Assembly: GCA_045531755.1 (NCBI GenBank)
Contig: JAZSEP010000083.1
Span: forward strand, 1 to 49,763
DNA: 49,763 nt
Reading direction: 5' to 3'
From: UBA11540 sp045531755
Lineage (GTDB): Bacteria > Bacillota > Clostridia > Oscillospirales > Ruminococcaceae
Shown one piece after another: positions 17,459 through 25,557 of the stretch. The position numbers were made by a program, and so were the translations under genes. The notes under the pieces were generated by a model, which worked only from the letters and a program-made list of their open reading frames with translations, was not told the DNA's origin and did no database searches. How positions within the stretch are numbered: the stretch's first letter is position 1; the number at the start of each line of letters is the position of its first letter.

Positions 17459-18082
17459 ATGCCAATGGTTAAAGTATTTGACATGGCAGGCAAGAATGTT
17501 GGTGAAATCAACCTTTCTGATGCCATCTTCGGTATAGAGCCGAATAAGTATGCTATGCACGCAGCGCTCGTAAACTTCTTGGCAAATCAGCGTCAGGGCA
17601 CACAGTCCACACTGACAAGAACAGAAGTAAGAGGCGGCGGCAGAAAGCCGTGGAAGCAAAAGGGGACAGGTCATGCAAGACAGGGTTCCATTCGTGCTCC
17701 CCAATGGAGACATGGCGGTATCGCCCTGGGCCCCAAACCCCGCGATTACAGCTACTCCCTCAACAAGAAAGTTAAGCGTCTTGCTCTCAAGTCTGCGCTT
17801 TCCAGCAAGGTTCTTGAGAACGGCGTAATCGTTCTTGATGAGCTCAAGGTCGAAACAATAAAGACCAAAACAATCGTCAACATGCTCACAGCACTTGAGG
17901 CTCCCAAGAAGGTCCTCATCATCACTGCTGAGGTTGACACAAATGTTGTAAAGAGTGCTAATAACATCCCCGGTGTTAAAACTGCTCCGGCAAACACTCT
18001 CAACATTTTCGACGTTCTCAACTCCGATAAGATTATCGTAGTAAAGGACGCTGTTGCAAAGCTTGAGGAGGTGTATGCATAA
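17459..18082 (+). CDS. rplD: 50S ribosomal protein L4
   Basis: L4 lines the polypeptide exit tunnel and, in enterobacteria, represses its own S10 operon. The 207-aa protein contains the conserved tunnel loop GGGRKPWKQKGTGHARQGSIR around residues 60-80 and the RSPQWRHGG-like segment APQWRHGG. GGAAGGAGG precedes ATG 17459; a second in-frame Met lies two codons later. Its stop overlaps the start of L23 by one base (TAATG), so the two are translationally coupled. If the rpsJ leader is autogenous, L4 is one candidate regulator, which is inference only. Confidence 0.97.
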   Translation: MPMVKVFDMAGKNVGEINLSDAIFGIEPNKYAMHAALVNFLANQRQGTQSTLTRTEVRGGGRKPWKQKGTGHARQGSIRAPQWRHGGIALGPKPRDYSYSLNKKVKRLALKSALSSKVLENGVIVLDELKVETIKTKTIVNMLTALEAPKKVLIITAEVDTNVVKSANNIPGVKTAPANTLNIFDVLNSDKIIVVKDAVAKLEEVYA

Positions 18083-18375
18083 TGAAACTGGCACAGGATA
18101 TCGTTTTGAAGCCGGTTATCACCGAAGCGAGCATGGAAAACATGCAACTGAAGAAGTACACATTCAAGGTTGCTAAGAGTGCAAACAAGATTGAGATTGC
18201 AAAGGCAGTTGAAGAACTGTTCGGCGTAAAGGTTGAGTCTGTCAACACAATGAACGTTGGCGGAAGAAGAAAGACCATGGGCCGCAGCGCAGGCTATACA
18301 CCTGACTGGAAGAAAGCAATCGTAACACTTACTGCAGATTCCAAGGGCATCGAGTTCTTTGAGAGCATGCAATAA
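18082..18375 (+). CDS. rplW: 50S ribosomal protein L23
   Basis: L23 sits at the tunnel exit and docks trigger factor and SRP. The 97-aa protein has the standard pattern VLKPVITEASM at the N-terminus, KYTFKVAKSANKIEIAKAVE in the middle and a basic loop (GGRRKTMGR). The start at 18082 shares a base with the L4 stop, and GAGGAGGTG lies upstream inside rplD. The gene is followed by a 66-nt gap with a hairpin before rplB. Confidence 0.96.
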   Translation: MKLAQDIVLKPVITEASMENMQLKKYTFKVAKSANKIEIAKAVEELFGVKVESVNTMNVGGRRKTMGRSAGYTPDWKKAIVTLTADSKGIEFFESMQ

Positions 18376-18381
18376 GGCACC

Positions 18382-18403
18382 GTTTTCCATATTTATGGGA
18401 AAC
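18382..18403 (+). other. Intercistronic hairpin between rplW and rplB
   Basis: A 9-bp stem (18382-18390 with 18395-18403, one G-T pair, ATTT loop) with no T-tract. The segment TTTATG/CATAAA just downstream offers an alternative pairing. Confidence 0.45.
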
Positions 18404-18441
18404 TCATAAACCCGATAAATATATGAGGAGAGTGAAACTCA

Positions 18442-19275
18442 ATGGCTGTTAAATCATACAAGCCTACAACACCTTCTCGTCGTCAGATGACTGTTACAGA
18501 TTACAGCGTTCTTTCTAAGGTTGAGCCTGAGAAGAGCCTGCTTGCTCCTGTTAAATCCAAATCCGGAAGAAACAGCTACGGCAGAATCACAGTTCGTCAC
18601 AGAGGCGGCGCTAACAGAAGGAAATATCGTATTATAGACTTCAAGAGAGATAAGTTCGACATTCCCGCACAGGTAATGACACTCGAATACGACCCCAACC
18701 GTTCCGCACACATCGCACTTCTTCAGTACGAAGACGGCGAGAAGCGTTACATCATCGCTCCTAACGGACTCAAGGTTGGCGATACAGTAGTATCCAGCAC
18801 AACAGCTGATATTAAGCCCGGAAACGCGCTTCCCCTCGCTAACATCCCCGTTGGTACATTTATCCACAACATCGAGCTTTATCCCGGTAAGGGTGCACAG
18901 CTTGCAAGAGCAGCTGGTATCATGGCTCAGTTGATGGCTAAAGAAGGCGTATACGCACTTATCAGACTTCCTTCCGGTGAGCTCAGAAACGTTCCCCAGG
19001 AATGTATGGCAACCATCGGACAGGTAGGAAACCTCGAGCACGAGAACATCAACATCGGTAAAGCTGGTAGAAAGCGTCACATGGGTTGGAGACCTACAGT
19101 ACGCGGTTCTGTAATGAACCCCTGCGATCACCCCCACGGTGGTGGTGAAGGTAAATCTCCTATCGGACGTCCCGGACCGGTTACACCTTGGGGCAAGCCT
19201 GCTCTCGGTTACAAGACCAGATCCAAGCACAATCGCTCCGATAAGTTCATCGTAAAACGTCGTAACGATAAGTAA
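18442..19275 (+). CDS. rplB: 50S ribosomal protein L2
   Basis: L2 is a core 23S-binding protein needed for subunit joining and near the peptidyl transferase centre. The 277-aa protein shows SGRNSYGRITVRHRGG near the N-terminus and the C-terminal GGGEG loop with conserved H230 and H232 (CDHPHGGGEG). The start is ATG 18442 with GAGGAGAG upstream. It lies in the invariant position between L23 and S19. Confidence 0.97.
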   Translation: MAVKSYKPTTPSRRQMTVTDYSVLSKVEPEKSLLAPVKSKSGRNSYGRITVRHRGGANRRKYRIIDFKRDKFDIPAQVMTLEYDPNRSAHIALLQYEDGEKRYIIAPNGLKVGDTVVSSTTADIKPGNALPLANIPVGTFIHNIELYPGKGAQLARAAGIMAQLMAKEGVYALIRLPSGELRNVPQECMATIGQVGNLEHENINIGKAGRKRHMGWRPTVRGSVMNPCDHPHGGGEGKSPIGRPGPVTPWGKPALGYKTRSKHNRSDKFIVKRRNDK

Positions 19276-19302
19276 GACGGGCTGAAAGGAGGCAAATGAA
19301 TA

Positions 19303-19581
19303 ATGGGTAGAAGTATTAAAAAAGGACCCTACGTGCTGGAATCCCTGTACAAGAAGGTTCTTGAAATGAACAAAAACGGCGAAAAGAAAGTCGTAAAAAC
19401 TTGGAGCCGTTCTTCAACAATATTCCCAGATTTCGTTGGACATACATTTGCTGTTCATGACGGCAGAAAACATGTACCGGTATATGTAACAGAGGACATG
19501 GTAGGACACAAGCTCGGAGAGTTTGCACCCACCAGAACCTACAAGGGACACGCCGGTGCAAAAACAACGAAGGGTAAGTAA
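19303..19581 (+). CDS. rpsS: 30S ribosomal protein S19
   Basis: S19 lies in the 30S head near the A-site finger. The 92-aa protein has RSIKKGPYV at the N-terminus and the conserved HDGRKHVPVYVTEDMVGHKLGEF stretch at roughly residues 52-74. GAAAGGAGG is upstream of ATG 19303. The order L2-S19-L22 is standard, and the length is typical. Confidence 0.97.
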   Translation: MGRSIKKGPYVLESLYKKVLEMNKNGEKKVVKTWSRSSTIFPDFVGHTFAVHDGRKHVPVYVTEDMVGHKLGEFAPTRTYKGHAGAKTTKGK

Positions 19582-19603
19582 GAGGCCGAAAGGAGGAAAA
19601 CTG

Positions 19604-19939
19604 ATGGAAGCAAGGGCATATCTTAAATACGCCCGTATTGCACCCCGCAAAGTACAGATTGTTCTCGACCTTATAAGAAACAAGCCTGTAAACCTTGCGA
19701 TGGCAATACTCAAGCACACCCCCAAAGCAGCATGTGAGCCGCTTGAAAAGCTCCTGAAGTCGGCTATCGCTAACGCGGAGAACAATCACAACATGGACAA
19801 GAACAACCTCTATGTTGCTGAGTGCTTCGTAAGTGCAGGACCTACACTCAAGAGGATTAGACCCAGAGCACAGGGCCGCGCATTCCACGTTATGAAAAGA
19901 ACTTCACACATCACTTTGGTTCTCAAAGAGAAAGAATAA
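19604..19939 (+). CDS. rplV: 50S ribosomal protein L22
   Basis: L22 has a globular domain on the 50S surface and a hairpin that reaches into the exit tunnel, a site of macrolide resistance mutations. The 111-aa protein starts EARAYLKYARIAPRKVQIV and ends with the tunnel hairpin (KRIRPRAQGRAFHVMKRTSH). ATG 19604 follows AAAGGAGG. An in-frame extension back to 19523 exists but would run into rpsS and has no binding site. Confidence 0.96.
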   Translation: MEARAYLKYARIAPRKVQIVLDLIRNKPVNLAMAILKHTPKAACEPLEKLLKSAIANAENNHNMDKNNLYVAECFVSAGPTLKRIRPRAQGRAFHVMKRTSHITLVLKEKE

Positions 19940-19959
19940 GCTGGAAGAGGAGGTAAACT

Positions 19960-20631
19960 ATGGGACAGAAAGTAAATCCACACGGCCTGAGAGTGGGCGT
20001 CATCAAAAATTGGGACTCCCGCTGGTTTGCTAAGGACAACGCTTTCGGCGATATCCTTGTTGAGGACTATAAACTTCGTAAAGCTCTCAAAGAGAAGCTC
20101 TACGCTTCCGGAGTTGCGAAGATAGAAATCGAGCGCGATAACACAGGCAGAGTTAAGATTAACATTCACACCGCAAAACCCGGTATGGTTATCGGTAAGG
20201 GCGGTACAGAGATTGATAAGCTCAAGGAAGAGTGCAAGGCACTTCTCGGAAGAGAGAACGTATCAATCAATATCACAGAGGTAAAGAGCCCTGATAAGAA
20301 CGCACAGCTCATCGCAGAGAACATCGCTGCACAGCTTGAAAGACGTGTATCTTTCCGCCGTGCAATGAAGATGGCAATCGGCAGAACAATGAAGCTTGGC
20401 GCAAAGGGTATCAAGATCAGCGTTTCCGGCCGTCTCGGCGGTGCAGAAATCGCAAGAACAGAAAGATACCACGAGGGTACAATTCCGCTGCAGACAATCA
20501 GAGCTGATATCGACTACGGTTTTGCTGAGGCAAACACCACATACGGAAAGATCGGCGTAAAGGTTTGGCTGTATGCAGGAGAAGTCCTTAAGGGTGCAAA
20601 AAAGCATCGTAAGGAAGGAGGAAACAAGTAA
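19960..20631 (+). CDS. rpsC: 30S ribosomal protein S3
   Basis: S3 forms part of the mRNA entry channel and helicase activity of the 30S subunit. The 223-aa protein has GQKVNPHGLRVG at the N-terminus and a type II KH domain with the motif PGMVIGKGG at about residues 74-82, then the C-terminal domain (GRLGGAEIARTE). GAGGAGG precedes ATG 19960. It overlaps the L16 start by one base (TAATG). Confidence 0.97.
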   Translation: MGQKVNPHGLRVGVIKNWDSRWFAKDNAFGDILVEDYKLRKALKEKLYASGVAKIEIERDNTGRVKINIHTAKPGMVIGKGGTEIDKLKEECKALLGRENVSINITEVKSPDKNAQLIAENIAAQLERRVSFRRAMKMAIGRTMKLGAKGIKISVSGRLGGAEIARTERYHEGTIPLQTIRADIDYGFAEANTTYGKIGVKVWLYAGEVLKGAKKHRKEGGNK

Positions 20632-21056
20632 TGCTGCTGCCAAAGAGAGTAAAATATCGCCGCCAGCAGAGAGGCCGCCTCACAGGTAAGGCTATGCGCG
20701 GTAATAAGGTTACAAACGGAGATTTCGGTCTCCAGGCACTTGAGCCTTCTTGGATCACCTCCAATCAGATCGAGGCTGCCCGTATTGCTATGACACGTTA
20801 CATCAAGCGTGGCGGACAGGTTTGGATCAAGATATTCCCCGACAAGCCTATCACAGCGAAGCCTGCTGAAACTCGAATGGGTTCCGGTAAAGGTAGCCCT
20901 GAGTATTGGGTAGCTGTAGTTAAGCCGGGCAGAGTAATGTTTGAGATTGGCGGAGTTAGCGAAGAACTCGCAAGAGAAGCTTTCAGACTCGCAATGCACA
21001 AACTGCCCGTAAAGTGCAAATTCGTTAAAAAGGAAGAAAAGGGTGGTGAGCAATAA
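20631..21056 (+). CDS. rplP: 50S ribosomal protein L16
   Basis: L16 organises the A-site region of the 50S subunit. The 141-aa protein starts LLPKRVKYRRQQRGR and contains the MGSGKGSPEYWVAVVKPG loop around residues 82-99. The start overlaps the stop of rpsC by one base, and the end overlaps rpmC by one base, so the three are coupled. Confidence 0.97.
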   Translation: MLLPKRVKYRRQQRGRLTGKAMRGNKVTNGDFGLQALEPSWITSNQIEAARIAMTRYIKRGGQVWIKIFPDKPITAKPAETRMGSGKGSPEYWVAVVKPGRVMFEIGGVSEELAREAFRLAMHKLPVKCKFVKKEEKGGEQ

Positions 21057-21259
21057 TGAAGGCTGTTGAGATTCGTGAGATGTCTACAAGCGAGCTTAAC
21101 GAAAAGCTGACTGAGCTCAAAGCTGAGCTTTTCAACCTTCGTTTCCAGCACGCTATCAATCAGCTCGACAATCCCACAAGACTTAACGTAGTTAAGAAGG
21201 ATATTGCTCGCATCAAGACAATCATCCGTGAGAACGAGTTGAAAGAGACCGCGAAATAA
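21056..21259 (+). CDS. rpmC: 50S ribosomal protein L29
   Basis: L29 is a two-helix protein next to L23 at the tunnel exit, contributing to the SRP and trigger factor dock. The 67-aa sequence has EIREMSTSELNEKLTELK and the family signature FNLRFQHAINQLDNPTRL. The start overlaps the L16 stop (TAATG), and GGTGGTGAG just upstream can act as the binding site. Confidence 0.96.
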   Translation: MKAVEIREMSTSELNEKLTELKAELFNLRFQHAINQLDNPTRLNVVKKDIARIKTIIRENELKETAK

Positions 21260-21277
21260 GGGAAGGAGGAGTAAACT

Positions 21278-21535
21278 GTGAGCGAAAGAAATCTCAGAAA
21301 AACCAGAGTAGGTACAGTAGTTAGCAACAAGATGGATAAGACAATCGTTGTAGCCATCAAGGATAACGTAAAGGACCCTCTGTACAAGAAGATAATCAAA
21401 CGCACAATCAGACTTAAGGCACACGACGAGCAGAACGTATGTTCTATCGGCGACCGTGTTGAAATCATGGAAACTCGTCCTCTCTCTAAAGACAAAAGAT
21501 GGAGACTGGTCGAAATCATTGAGAAAGCAAAATAA
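21278..21535 (+). CDS. rpsQ: 30S ribosomal protein S17
   Basis: S17 is a primary 16S-binding protein of the 30S body with an OB fold. The 85-aa protein contains GTVVSNKMDKTIVVAIK and the motif GDRVEIMETRPLSKDKRWRL near the C-terminus. The start is GTG 21278 with GGAAGGAGG upstream; no better ATG lies near. Confidence 0.97.
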   Translation: MSERNLRKTRVGTVVSNKMDKTIVVAIKDNVKDPLYKKIIKRTIRLKAHDEQNVCSIGDRVEIMETRPLSKDKRWRLVEIIEKAK

Positions 21536-21565
21536 TTATAGTGTAACCGAAAGGAGGAACGCATT

Positions 21566-21934
21566 GTGATACAGATGCAGACCTACCTCAAGGTGGCTGA
21601 CAATACAGGTGCAAAGGAACTTATGTGCATCAGAGTATTGGGCGGCTCCCGCAGGAGGTACGCTAATATTGGCGATGTCGTAGTAGCTTCCGTAAAGAAA
21701 GCTGCTCCCGGCGGCGTAGTAAAGAAGGGCGACGTTGTAAAGGCTGTAATAGTCCGTTCAGCAAAAGGCCTTCGCCGTGAGGACGGAACATATATCCGTT
21801 TTGACGAGAACGCTGCAGTAATAATCAAAGAAGATAAAAACCCCAGAGGAACACGTATCTTTGGCCCAGTGGCAAGAGAGCTTCGTGACAAGGAATATCT
21901 CAAGATATTAAGCCTCGCCCCCGAGGTGCTCTGA
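21566..21934 (+). CDS. rplN: 50S ribosomal protein L14
   Basis: L14 lies at the subunit interface and is the docking site of the silencing factor RsfS. The 122-aa protein begins with the family-typical IQMQTYLKVADNTGAKE and ends YLKILSLAPEVL. GTG 21566 is chosen because MIQ is the usual N-terminus and AAAGGAGG is well spaced. The next gene starts 18 nt after the stop. Confidence 0.97.
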   Translation: MIQMQTYLKVADNTGAKELMCIRVLGGSRRRYANIGDVVVASVKKAAPGGVVKKGDVVKAVIVRSAKGLRREDGTYIRFDENAAVIIKEDKNPRGTRIFGPVARELRDKEYLKILSLAPEVL

Positions 21935-21952
21935 TAATAGGAGGTGCTCAAA

Positions 21953-22276
21953 GTGAACAAGATTCACGTGAAGACGGGCGATACCGTCGTCATTTTATCC
22001 GGTAAGGATAAAGGCAAAAAGGGCAAGGTTCTTGAAGTAAGTCCAACTGAGAAAAAAGTAATCGTCGAAGGCTGCAACATGGTAACAAAACATGTTAAAC
22101 CTCGCAGAATGGGCGAATCAGGTGGAATAGTCAAGGCTGAGGCACCTTTGTATGCCTGCAAAGTAATGCTCGTATGCCCCAAGTGCGGCAAGCCCACAAG
22201 ACTTGCACATAAGATAGCGGCAGACGGCACAAAAAAACGCGTTTGCAAAAACGATAAATGCGGCGAAACATTTTAA
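21953..22276 (+). CDS. rplX: 50S ribosomal protein L24 with C-terminal cysteine pairs
   Basis: L24 is one of the assembly initiators of the 50S subunit and has an N-terminal KOW motif (GDTVVILSGKDKGKKGKVLEV). The 107-aa protein carries a C-terminal extension with CPKCGKPTR and VCKNDKCG, that is two cysteine pairs able to bind zinc. This form is known in other Bacillota. GTG 21953 follows ATAGGAGGTG; the earlier in-frame GTG at 21944 is part of that binding site. Confidence 0.95.
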   Translation: MNKIHVKTGDTVVILSGKDKGKKGKVLEVSPTEKKVIVEGCNMVTKHVKPRRMGESGGIVKAEAPLYACKVMLVCPKCGKPTRLAHKIAADGTKKRVCKNDKCGETF

Positions 22277-22291
22277 GGAGGAGGAAACAAC

Positions 22292-22831
22292 ATGGCAAGA
22301 ATGAAAGACTTCTATGTGAGCGAAGTCGCACCGGCACTGATGAAAAAGTTCGGCTATAAAAGCGTCATGCAGATTCCGAAACTTGATAAAATCGTCGTTA
22401 ATGTTGGTTGCGGAGAAGCCCGCGACAATGCTAAGGTAATCGATGCTATCATCGGCGACCTCGGTAAAATAACAGGCCAGCGTGCAGTAGTATGCCGCGC
22501 AAGAAAGTCTGTTGCAAACTTTAAGCTCCGTGAGGGAATGCCCATCGGTGCTAAGGTAACACTCAGAGGCGAGAGAATGTATGAGTTCTTGGATAGACTC
22601 TTCAACGTAGCTCTTCCCCGAGTAAGAGACTTCAGAGGAATCAGCGCTAACGGCTTCGACGGCAGAGGAAACTATGCTTTCGGACTCAAAGAGCAGCTCA
22701 TCTTCCCTGAAATCGAGTTTGATAAAATCGATAAGGTTCGTGGAATGGACATTTGTTTTGTTACATCCGCAAAGACAGATGAAGAGGCTCGTGAGCTTTT
22801 AACACTCATGGGCGCACCATTTGCGAAGTAA
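22292..22831 (+). CDS. rplE: 50S ribosomal protein L5
   Basis: L5 binds 5S rRNA in the central protuberance and contacts P-site tRNA. The 179-aa protein has KIVVNVGCGEARDNAK and the C-terminal GMDICFVTSAKTDEEARELL. GGAGGAGG precedes ATG 22292. It lies between L24 and S14 as expected, and the length is standard. Confidence 0.97.
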   Translation: MARMKDFYVSEVAPALMKKFGYKSVMQIPKLDKIVVNVGCGEARDNAKVIDAIIGDLGKITGQRAVVCRARKSVANFKLREGMPIGAKVTLRGERMYEFLDRLFNVALPRVRDFRGISANGFDGRGNYAFGLKEQLIFPEIEFDKIDKVRGMDICFVTSAKTDEEARELLTLMGAPFAK

Positions 22832-22843
22832 GGAGGTTTTTTC

Positions 22844-23029
22844 GTGGCTAAAAAGTCAATGATAGCTAAACAGCAGAGAACCCCTAAATTCTCATCCCGC
22901 GCATACAACAGATGCAAAATCTGCGGCAGACCACATGCTTATCTTCGTAAGTTCGGCATTTGCCGTATATGCTTCAGAGAACTCGCTTACAAGGGCGAGA
23001 TTCCGGGTGTGAAGAAGGCAAGCTGGTAA
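22844..23029 (+). CDS. rpsN: 30S ribosomal protein S14, zinc-binding type (S14Z)
   Basis: Short 61-aa S14 with two cysteine pairs, C24-C27 (CKIC) and C40-C43 (CRIC), which bind zinc in the C+ form found in most Bacillota. S14 works in the 30S head near the decoding region. GTG 22844 with AAGGAGG upstream is the start. No zinc-free (C-) S14 copy is in this window. Confidence 0.97.
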   Translation: MAKKSMIAKQQRTPKFSSRAYNRCKICGRPHAYLRKFGICRICFRELAYKGEIPGVKKASW

Positions 23030-23055
23030 GCGCATAAGCAAAGGAGGTTGACGGC

Positions 23056-23454
23056 ATGCAAATCACCGATACAATCGCTGATATGCTGACCAGAATCAGA
23101 AACGCTAATTCAGCGAAACATGAATCCGTAGACATTCCTGCTTCCAATATGAAGAAAGCAATCGCTCAGATTCTTTTGGACGAAGGATATGTTAAGAGTT
23201 TTCAGGTTATAGATGACGATAAGCAGGGTGTTATTCGCGTAACATTGAAGTACGGCGATAACAAAACTCCCGTCATCACCGGTTTACGCAGAGTATCTAA
23301 ACCGGGACTGCGCATATATACCAACTGCGAGGAAATGCCTAAGGTAATGAACGGCCTCGGCATTGCAATCCTGTCCACTTCTAAGGGCGTTATGACCGAT
23401 AAAAAGGCACGCAAAGAGAATGTTGGCGGCGAAGTCCTTGCATTTGTTTGGTAA
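23056..23454 (+). CDS. rpsH: 30S ribosomal protein S8
   Basis: S8 binds the central domain of 16S rRNA and in enterobacteria represses the spc operon. The 132-aa protein starts QITDTIADMLTRIRNANSAKH and ends with GIAILSTSKGVMTDKKARKENVGGEVLAFVW, split over the conserved STSKG and GGEVL motifs. AAGGAGG precedes ATG 23056. Confidence 0.97.
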   Translation: MQITDTIADMLTRIRNANSAKHESVDIPASNMKKAIAQILLDEGYVKSFQVIDDDKQGVIRVTLKYGDNKTPVITGLRRVSKPGLRIYTNCEEMPKVMNGLGIAILSTSKGVMTDKKARKENVGGEVLAFVW

Positions 23455-23468
23455 GGAGGTGCAGTTGA

Positions 23469-24014
23469 ATGTCAAGAATAGGTAGAAAACCGATAGCTAT
23501 ACCAGCTGGTGTAGAAGTAAAGGTAAACGGCACAGAGGTTACTGTAAAGGGTCCTAAGGGAACACTCACACAGAACTTCAGTGAGCGTATGACAGTTGAG
23601 GTCAACGGAGCAGAGGTAGTAGTAACCCGCCCCAGCGACAGCAACGAAGATAAGAGCCTGCACGGCCTCACAAGAACACTTATCTCCAACATGGTAACAG
23701 GCGTAACAGACTGTTTCAAGAAAGAGTTGGAAGTAAACGGTGTTGGTTACCGTGTTGCAAAGCAGGGCAAGGATCTCGTAATGAACCTCGGTTATTCACA
23801 CCAGGTAATTATGCCCGAGATCGACGGAATAACTATCGAAGTACCGAACCCCAACAAGATCGTGGTCATCGGCCCCGATAAGCAGAAGGTCGGTCAGTTT
23901 GCCGCTGAAATCCGTGAAAAGCGTCCTCCCGAGCCTTATAAGGGCAAAGGCATCAAGTACGTTGATGAAGTAATCAGACGCAAAGAGGGTAAAGCAGGTA
24001 AAGGTAAGAAGTAA
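23469..24014 (+). CDS. rplF: 50S ribosomal protein L6
   Basis: L6 sits near the sarcin-ricin loop and the translation factor binding site. The 181-aa protein has two L6 repeats and the C-terminal signature PEPYKGKGIKYVDEVIRRKEG. It starts SRIGRKPIAIPAGVEV. AAGGAGGTG precedes ATG 23469, and rplR follows after 18 nt. Confidence 0.97.
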   Translation: MSRIGRKPIAIPAGVEVKVNGTEVTVKGPKGTLTQNFSERMTVEVNGAEVVVTRPSDSNEDKSLHGLTRTLISNMVTGVTDCFKKELEVNGVGYRVAKQGKDLVMNLGYSHQVIMPEIDGITIEVPNPNKIVVIGPDKQKVGQFAAEIREKRPPEPYKGKGIKYVDEVIRRKEGKAGKGKK

Positions 24015-24032
24015 TAAAAGGAGTGACTAAAC

Positions 24033-24392
24033 ATGGTGAATAAGCCCGATAGCAATAAAGCAAGGCTTATAAGACATCGCAGAGTCCGCGGAAAGATCAG
24101 CGGAACAGCTGCTCGTCCACGCCTCAGTGTATTCCGCTCCGCTAAGCATATCTACGCACAGATCATCGACGATGTAAACGGCGTAACACTCGCAGCTGCA
24201 TCTTCTATGGACAAAGAGTTCGAAGGACTCGGTTCCAATAAGGAAGCAGCAAAGAAGGTTGGAGAAGCTGTTGCAAAGAAGGCTCTTGAGAAGGGCGTAG
24301 AAGAGGTCGTATTCGACCGTAGCGGTTACATCTATCACGGTCGTATTCAGGCATTGGCTGATGGAGCCCGTGAAGGCGGTCTCAAATTCTGA
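24033..24392 (+). CDS. rplR: 50S ribosomal protein L18
   Basis: L18 binds 5S rRNA in the central protuberance together with L5. The 119-aa protein has RHRRVRGKISGTAARPRLSV and the C-terminal VVFDRSGYIYHGRIQALADG. AAAGGAG is upstream of ATG 24033. The position between L6 and S5 is standard. Confidence 0.97.
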   Translation: MVNKPDSNKARLIRHRRVRGKISGTAARPRLSVFRSAKHIYAQIIDDVNGVTLAAASSMDKEFEGLGSNKEAAKKVGEAVAKKALEKGVEEVVFDRSGYIYHGRIQALADGAREGGLKF

Positions 24393-24409
24393 TAAAGGAG
24401 GGAATACTT

Positions 24410-24910
24410 TTGGCTAAAATAGATGCTTCTACTCTCGATTTGAAGGAAAAGTTGGTTTCCTTGAATCGTGTATCAAAAACAGTAAAGGGCGGTCGTATCT
24501 TCAAGTTCGCAGCACTCGTAGTAGTTGGTGACGGAAACGGAACCATCGGAGTCGGACTCGGAAAATCTGCCGAAGTTCCGGACGCTATCAGAAAGGCGAT
24601 CGAAGACGCGAAGAAGAATCTCATCAAGGTATCCCTGAGAGGAACAACAATTCCCCACGAGATAATCGGTGAGTTCGGAGCCGCAAGAGTTCTGATGAAG
24701 CCCGCACCTCAAGGTACCGGTGTTATCGCCGGCGGCCCCGTACGTGCAGTACTCGAGGCAGCAGGAATCAGAGACATAAGAACAAAATCTCTTCGTTCCA
24801 ACAACCCCTGCAACGTTGTAAACGCAACATTCAAGGGACTTGAGGCACTCAGAGATGTTGAGCAGGTAGCTGCAATTCGCGGCAAGTCTGCAAAAGAAAT
24901 ATTGGGCTAA
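24410..24910 (+). CDS. rpsE: 30S ribosomal protein S5
   Basis: S5 takes part in mRNA unwinding and translational accuracy. The 166-aa protein has LKEKLVSLNRVSKTVKGGR in the double-stranded-RNA-binding-like N-terminal domain and the C-terminal fold with GAARVLMKPAPQGTGVIAGG. TTG 24410 serves as start: AAAGGAGGGA is 8-9 nt upstream and no ATG lies nearby that keeps the conserved N-terminus. Confidence 0.96.
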   Translation: MAKIDASTLDLKEKLVSLNRVSKTVKGGRIFKFAALVVVGDGNGTIGVGLGKSAEVPDAIRKAIEDAKKNLIKVSLRGTTIPHEIIGEFGAARVLMKPAPQGTGVIAGGPVRAVLEAAGIRDIRTKSLRSNNPCNVVNATFKGLEALRDVEQVAAIRGKSAKEILG

Positions 24911-24925
24911 GGAGGACTTTGAGCA

Positions 24926-25096
24926 ATGAAGATTAAACTCGTAAAGAGCCTTATCGGCAGAAAAGATAATCAGATAGCAACTGCAGAGTCCTTGGGTCTT
25001 CGCAAGGTCGGAGATGTAACAACACAGCCCGATAACGACGCAACAAAAGGAAAAGTTGCAAAAATTTCTCACCTCGTCGAGGTAACCGAAGACTAA
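24926..25096 (+). CDS. rpmD: 50S ribosomal protein L30
   Basis: A 56-aa gene, easily overlooked because of its size. It reads MKIKLVKSLIGRKDNQIATA and then SLGLRKVGDV, the L30 signature, between S5 and L15 where rpmD belongs. L30 is a small protein on the 50S solvent side and is absent in some lineages. AAGGAGG (24909-24915) precedes ATG 24926. L15 follows after 17 nt. Confidence 0.95.
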   Translation: MKIKLVKSLIGRKDNQIATAESLGLRKVGDVTTQPDNDATKGKVAKISHLVEVTED

Positions 25097-25113
25097 GCAA
25101 GGAGGTGCAAGAT

Positions 25114-25557
25114 ATGAAAATTCATGAGCTTACTCCTGCTCCGGGTTCTGTCAAAGACGCAAAGCGTAAGGGCAGAGGCGCTGGTTCAGGTAACGGCAAA
25201 ACAGCCGGCAAAGGCCATAAGGGTCAGAAAGCTCGTTCGGGCGGCGGCGTAAGACCGGGCTTCGAAGGCGGACAGATGCCTCTTCAGAGACGTATTCCTA
25301 AGAGAGGCTTCAACAACATCTTCGCTACAAACTATGTAGCAATCAATGTTGGCGTTCTCAACGAGAAGTTCAACGACGGTGACGTAGTTGATGCGGCAGC
25401 AATTAAAGCGTCCGGAATCATCAAAAACACCAAAGACGGCATAAAGATTCTTGGAGAGGGCAACCTCACAAAGAAGCTTACTGTTAAAGCTGCTGCTTAT
25501 TCCGAGTCTGCAAAGCAGAAAATTGAGGAAGCAGGCGGAAAGGCAGAGGTGATATAA
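25114..25557 (+). CDS. rplO: 50S ribosomal protein L15
   Basis: L15 is a late-assembling 50S protein with an extended glycine/arginine-rich N-terminus. The 147-aa protein opens KIHELTPAPGSVKDAKRKGR and has the GRGAGSGNGKTAGKGHKGQ and GGQMPLQRRIPKRGF motifs. ATG 25114 follows AAGGAGGTG; the GTG at 25105 lies within that site. Its stop codon is directly adjacent to the secY start with no gap. Confidence 0.96.
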   Translation: MKIHELTPAPGSVKDAKRKGRGAGSGNGKTAGKGHKGQKARSGGGVRPGFEGGQMPLQRRIPKRGFNNIFATNYVAINVGVLNEKFNDGDVVDAAAIKASGIIKNTKDGIKILGEGNLTKKLTVKAAAYSESAKQKIEEAGGKAEVI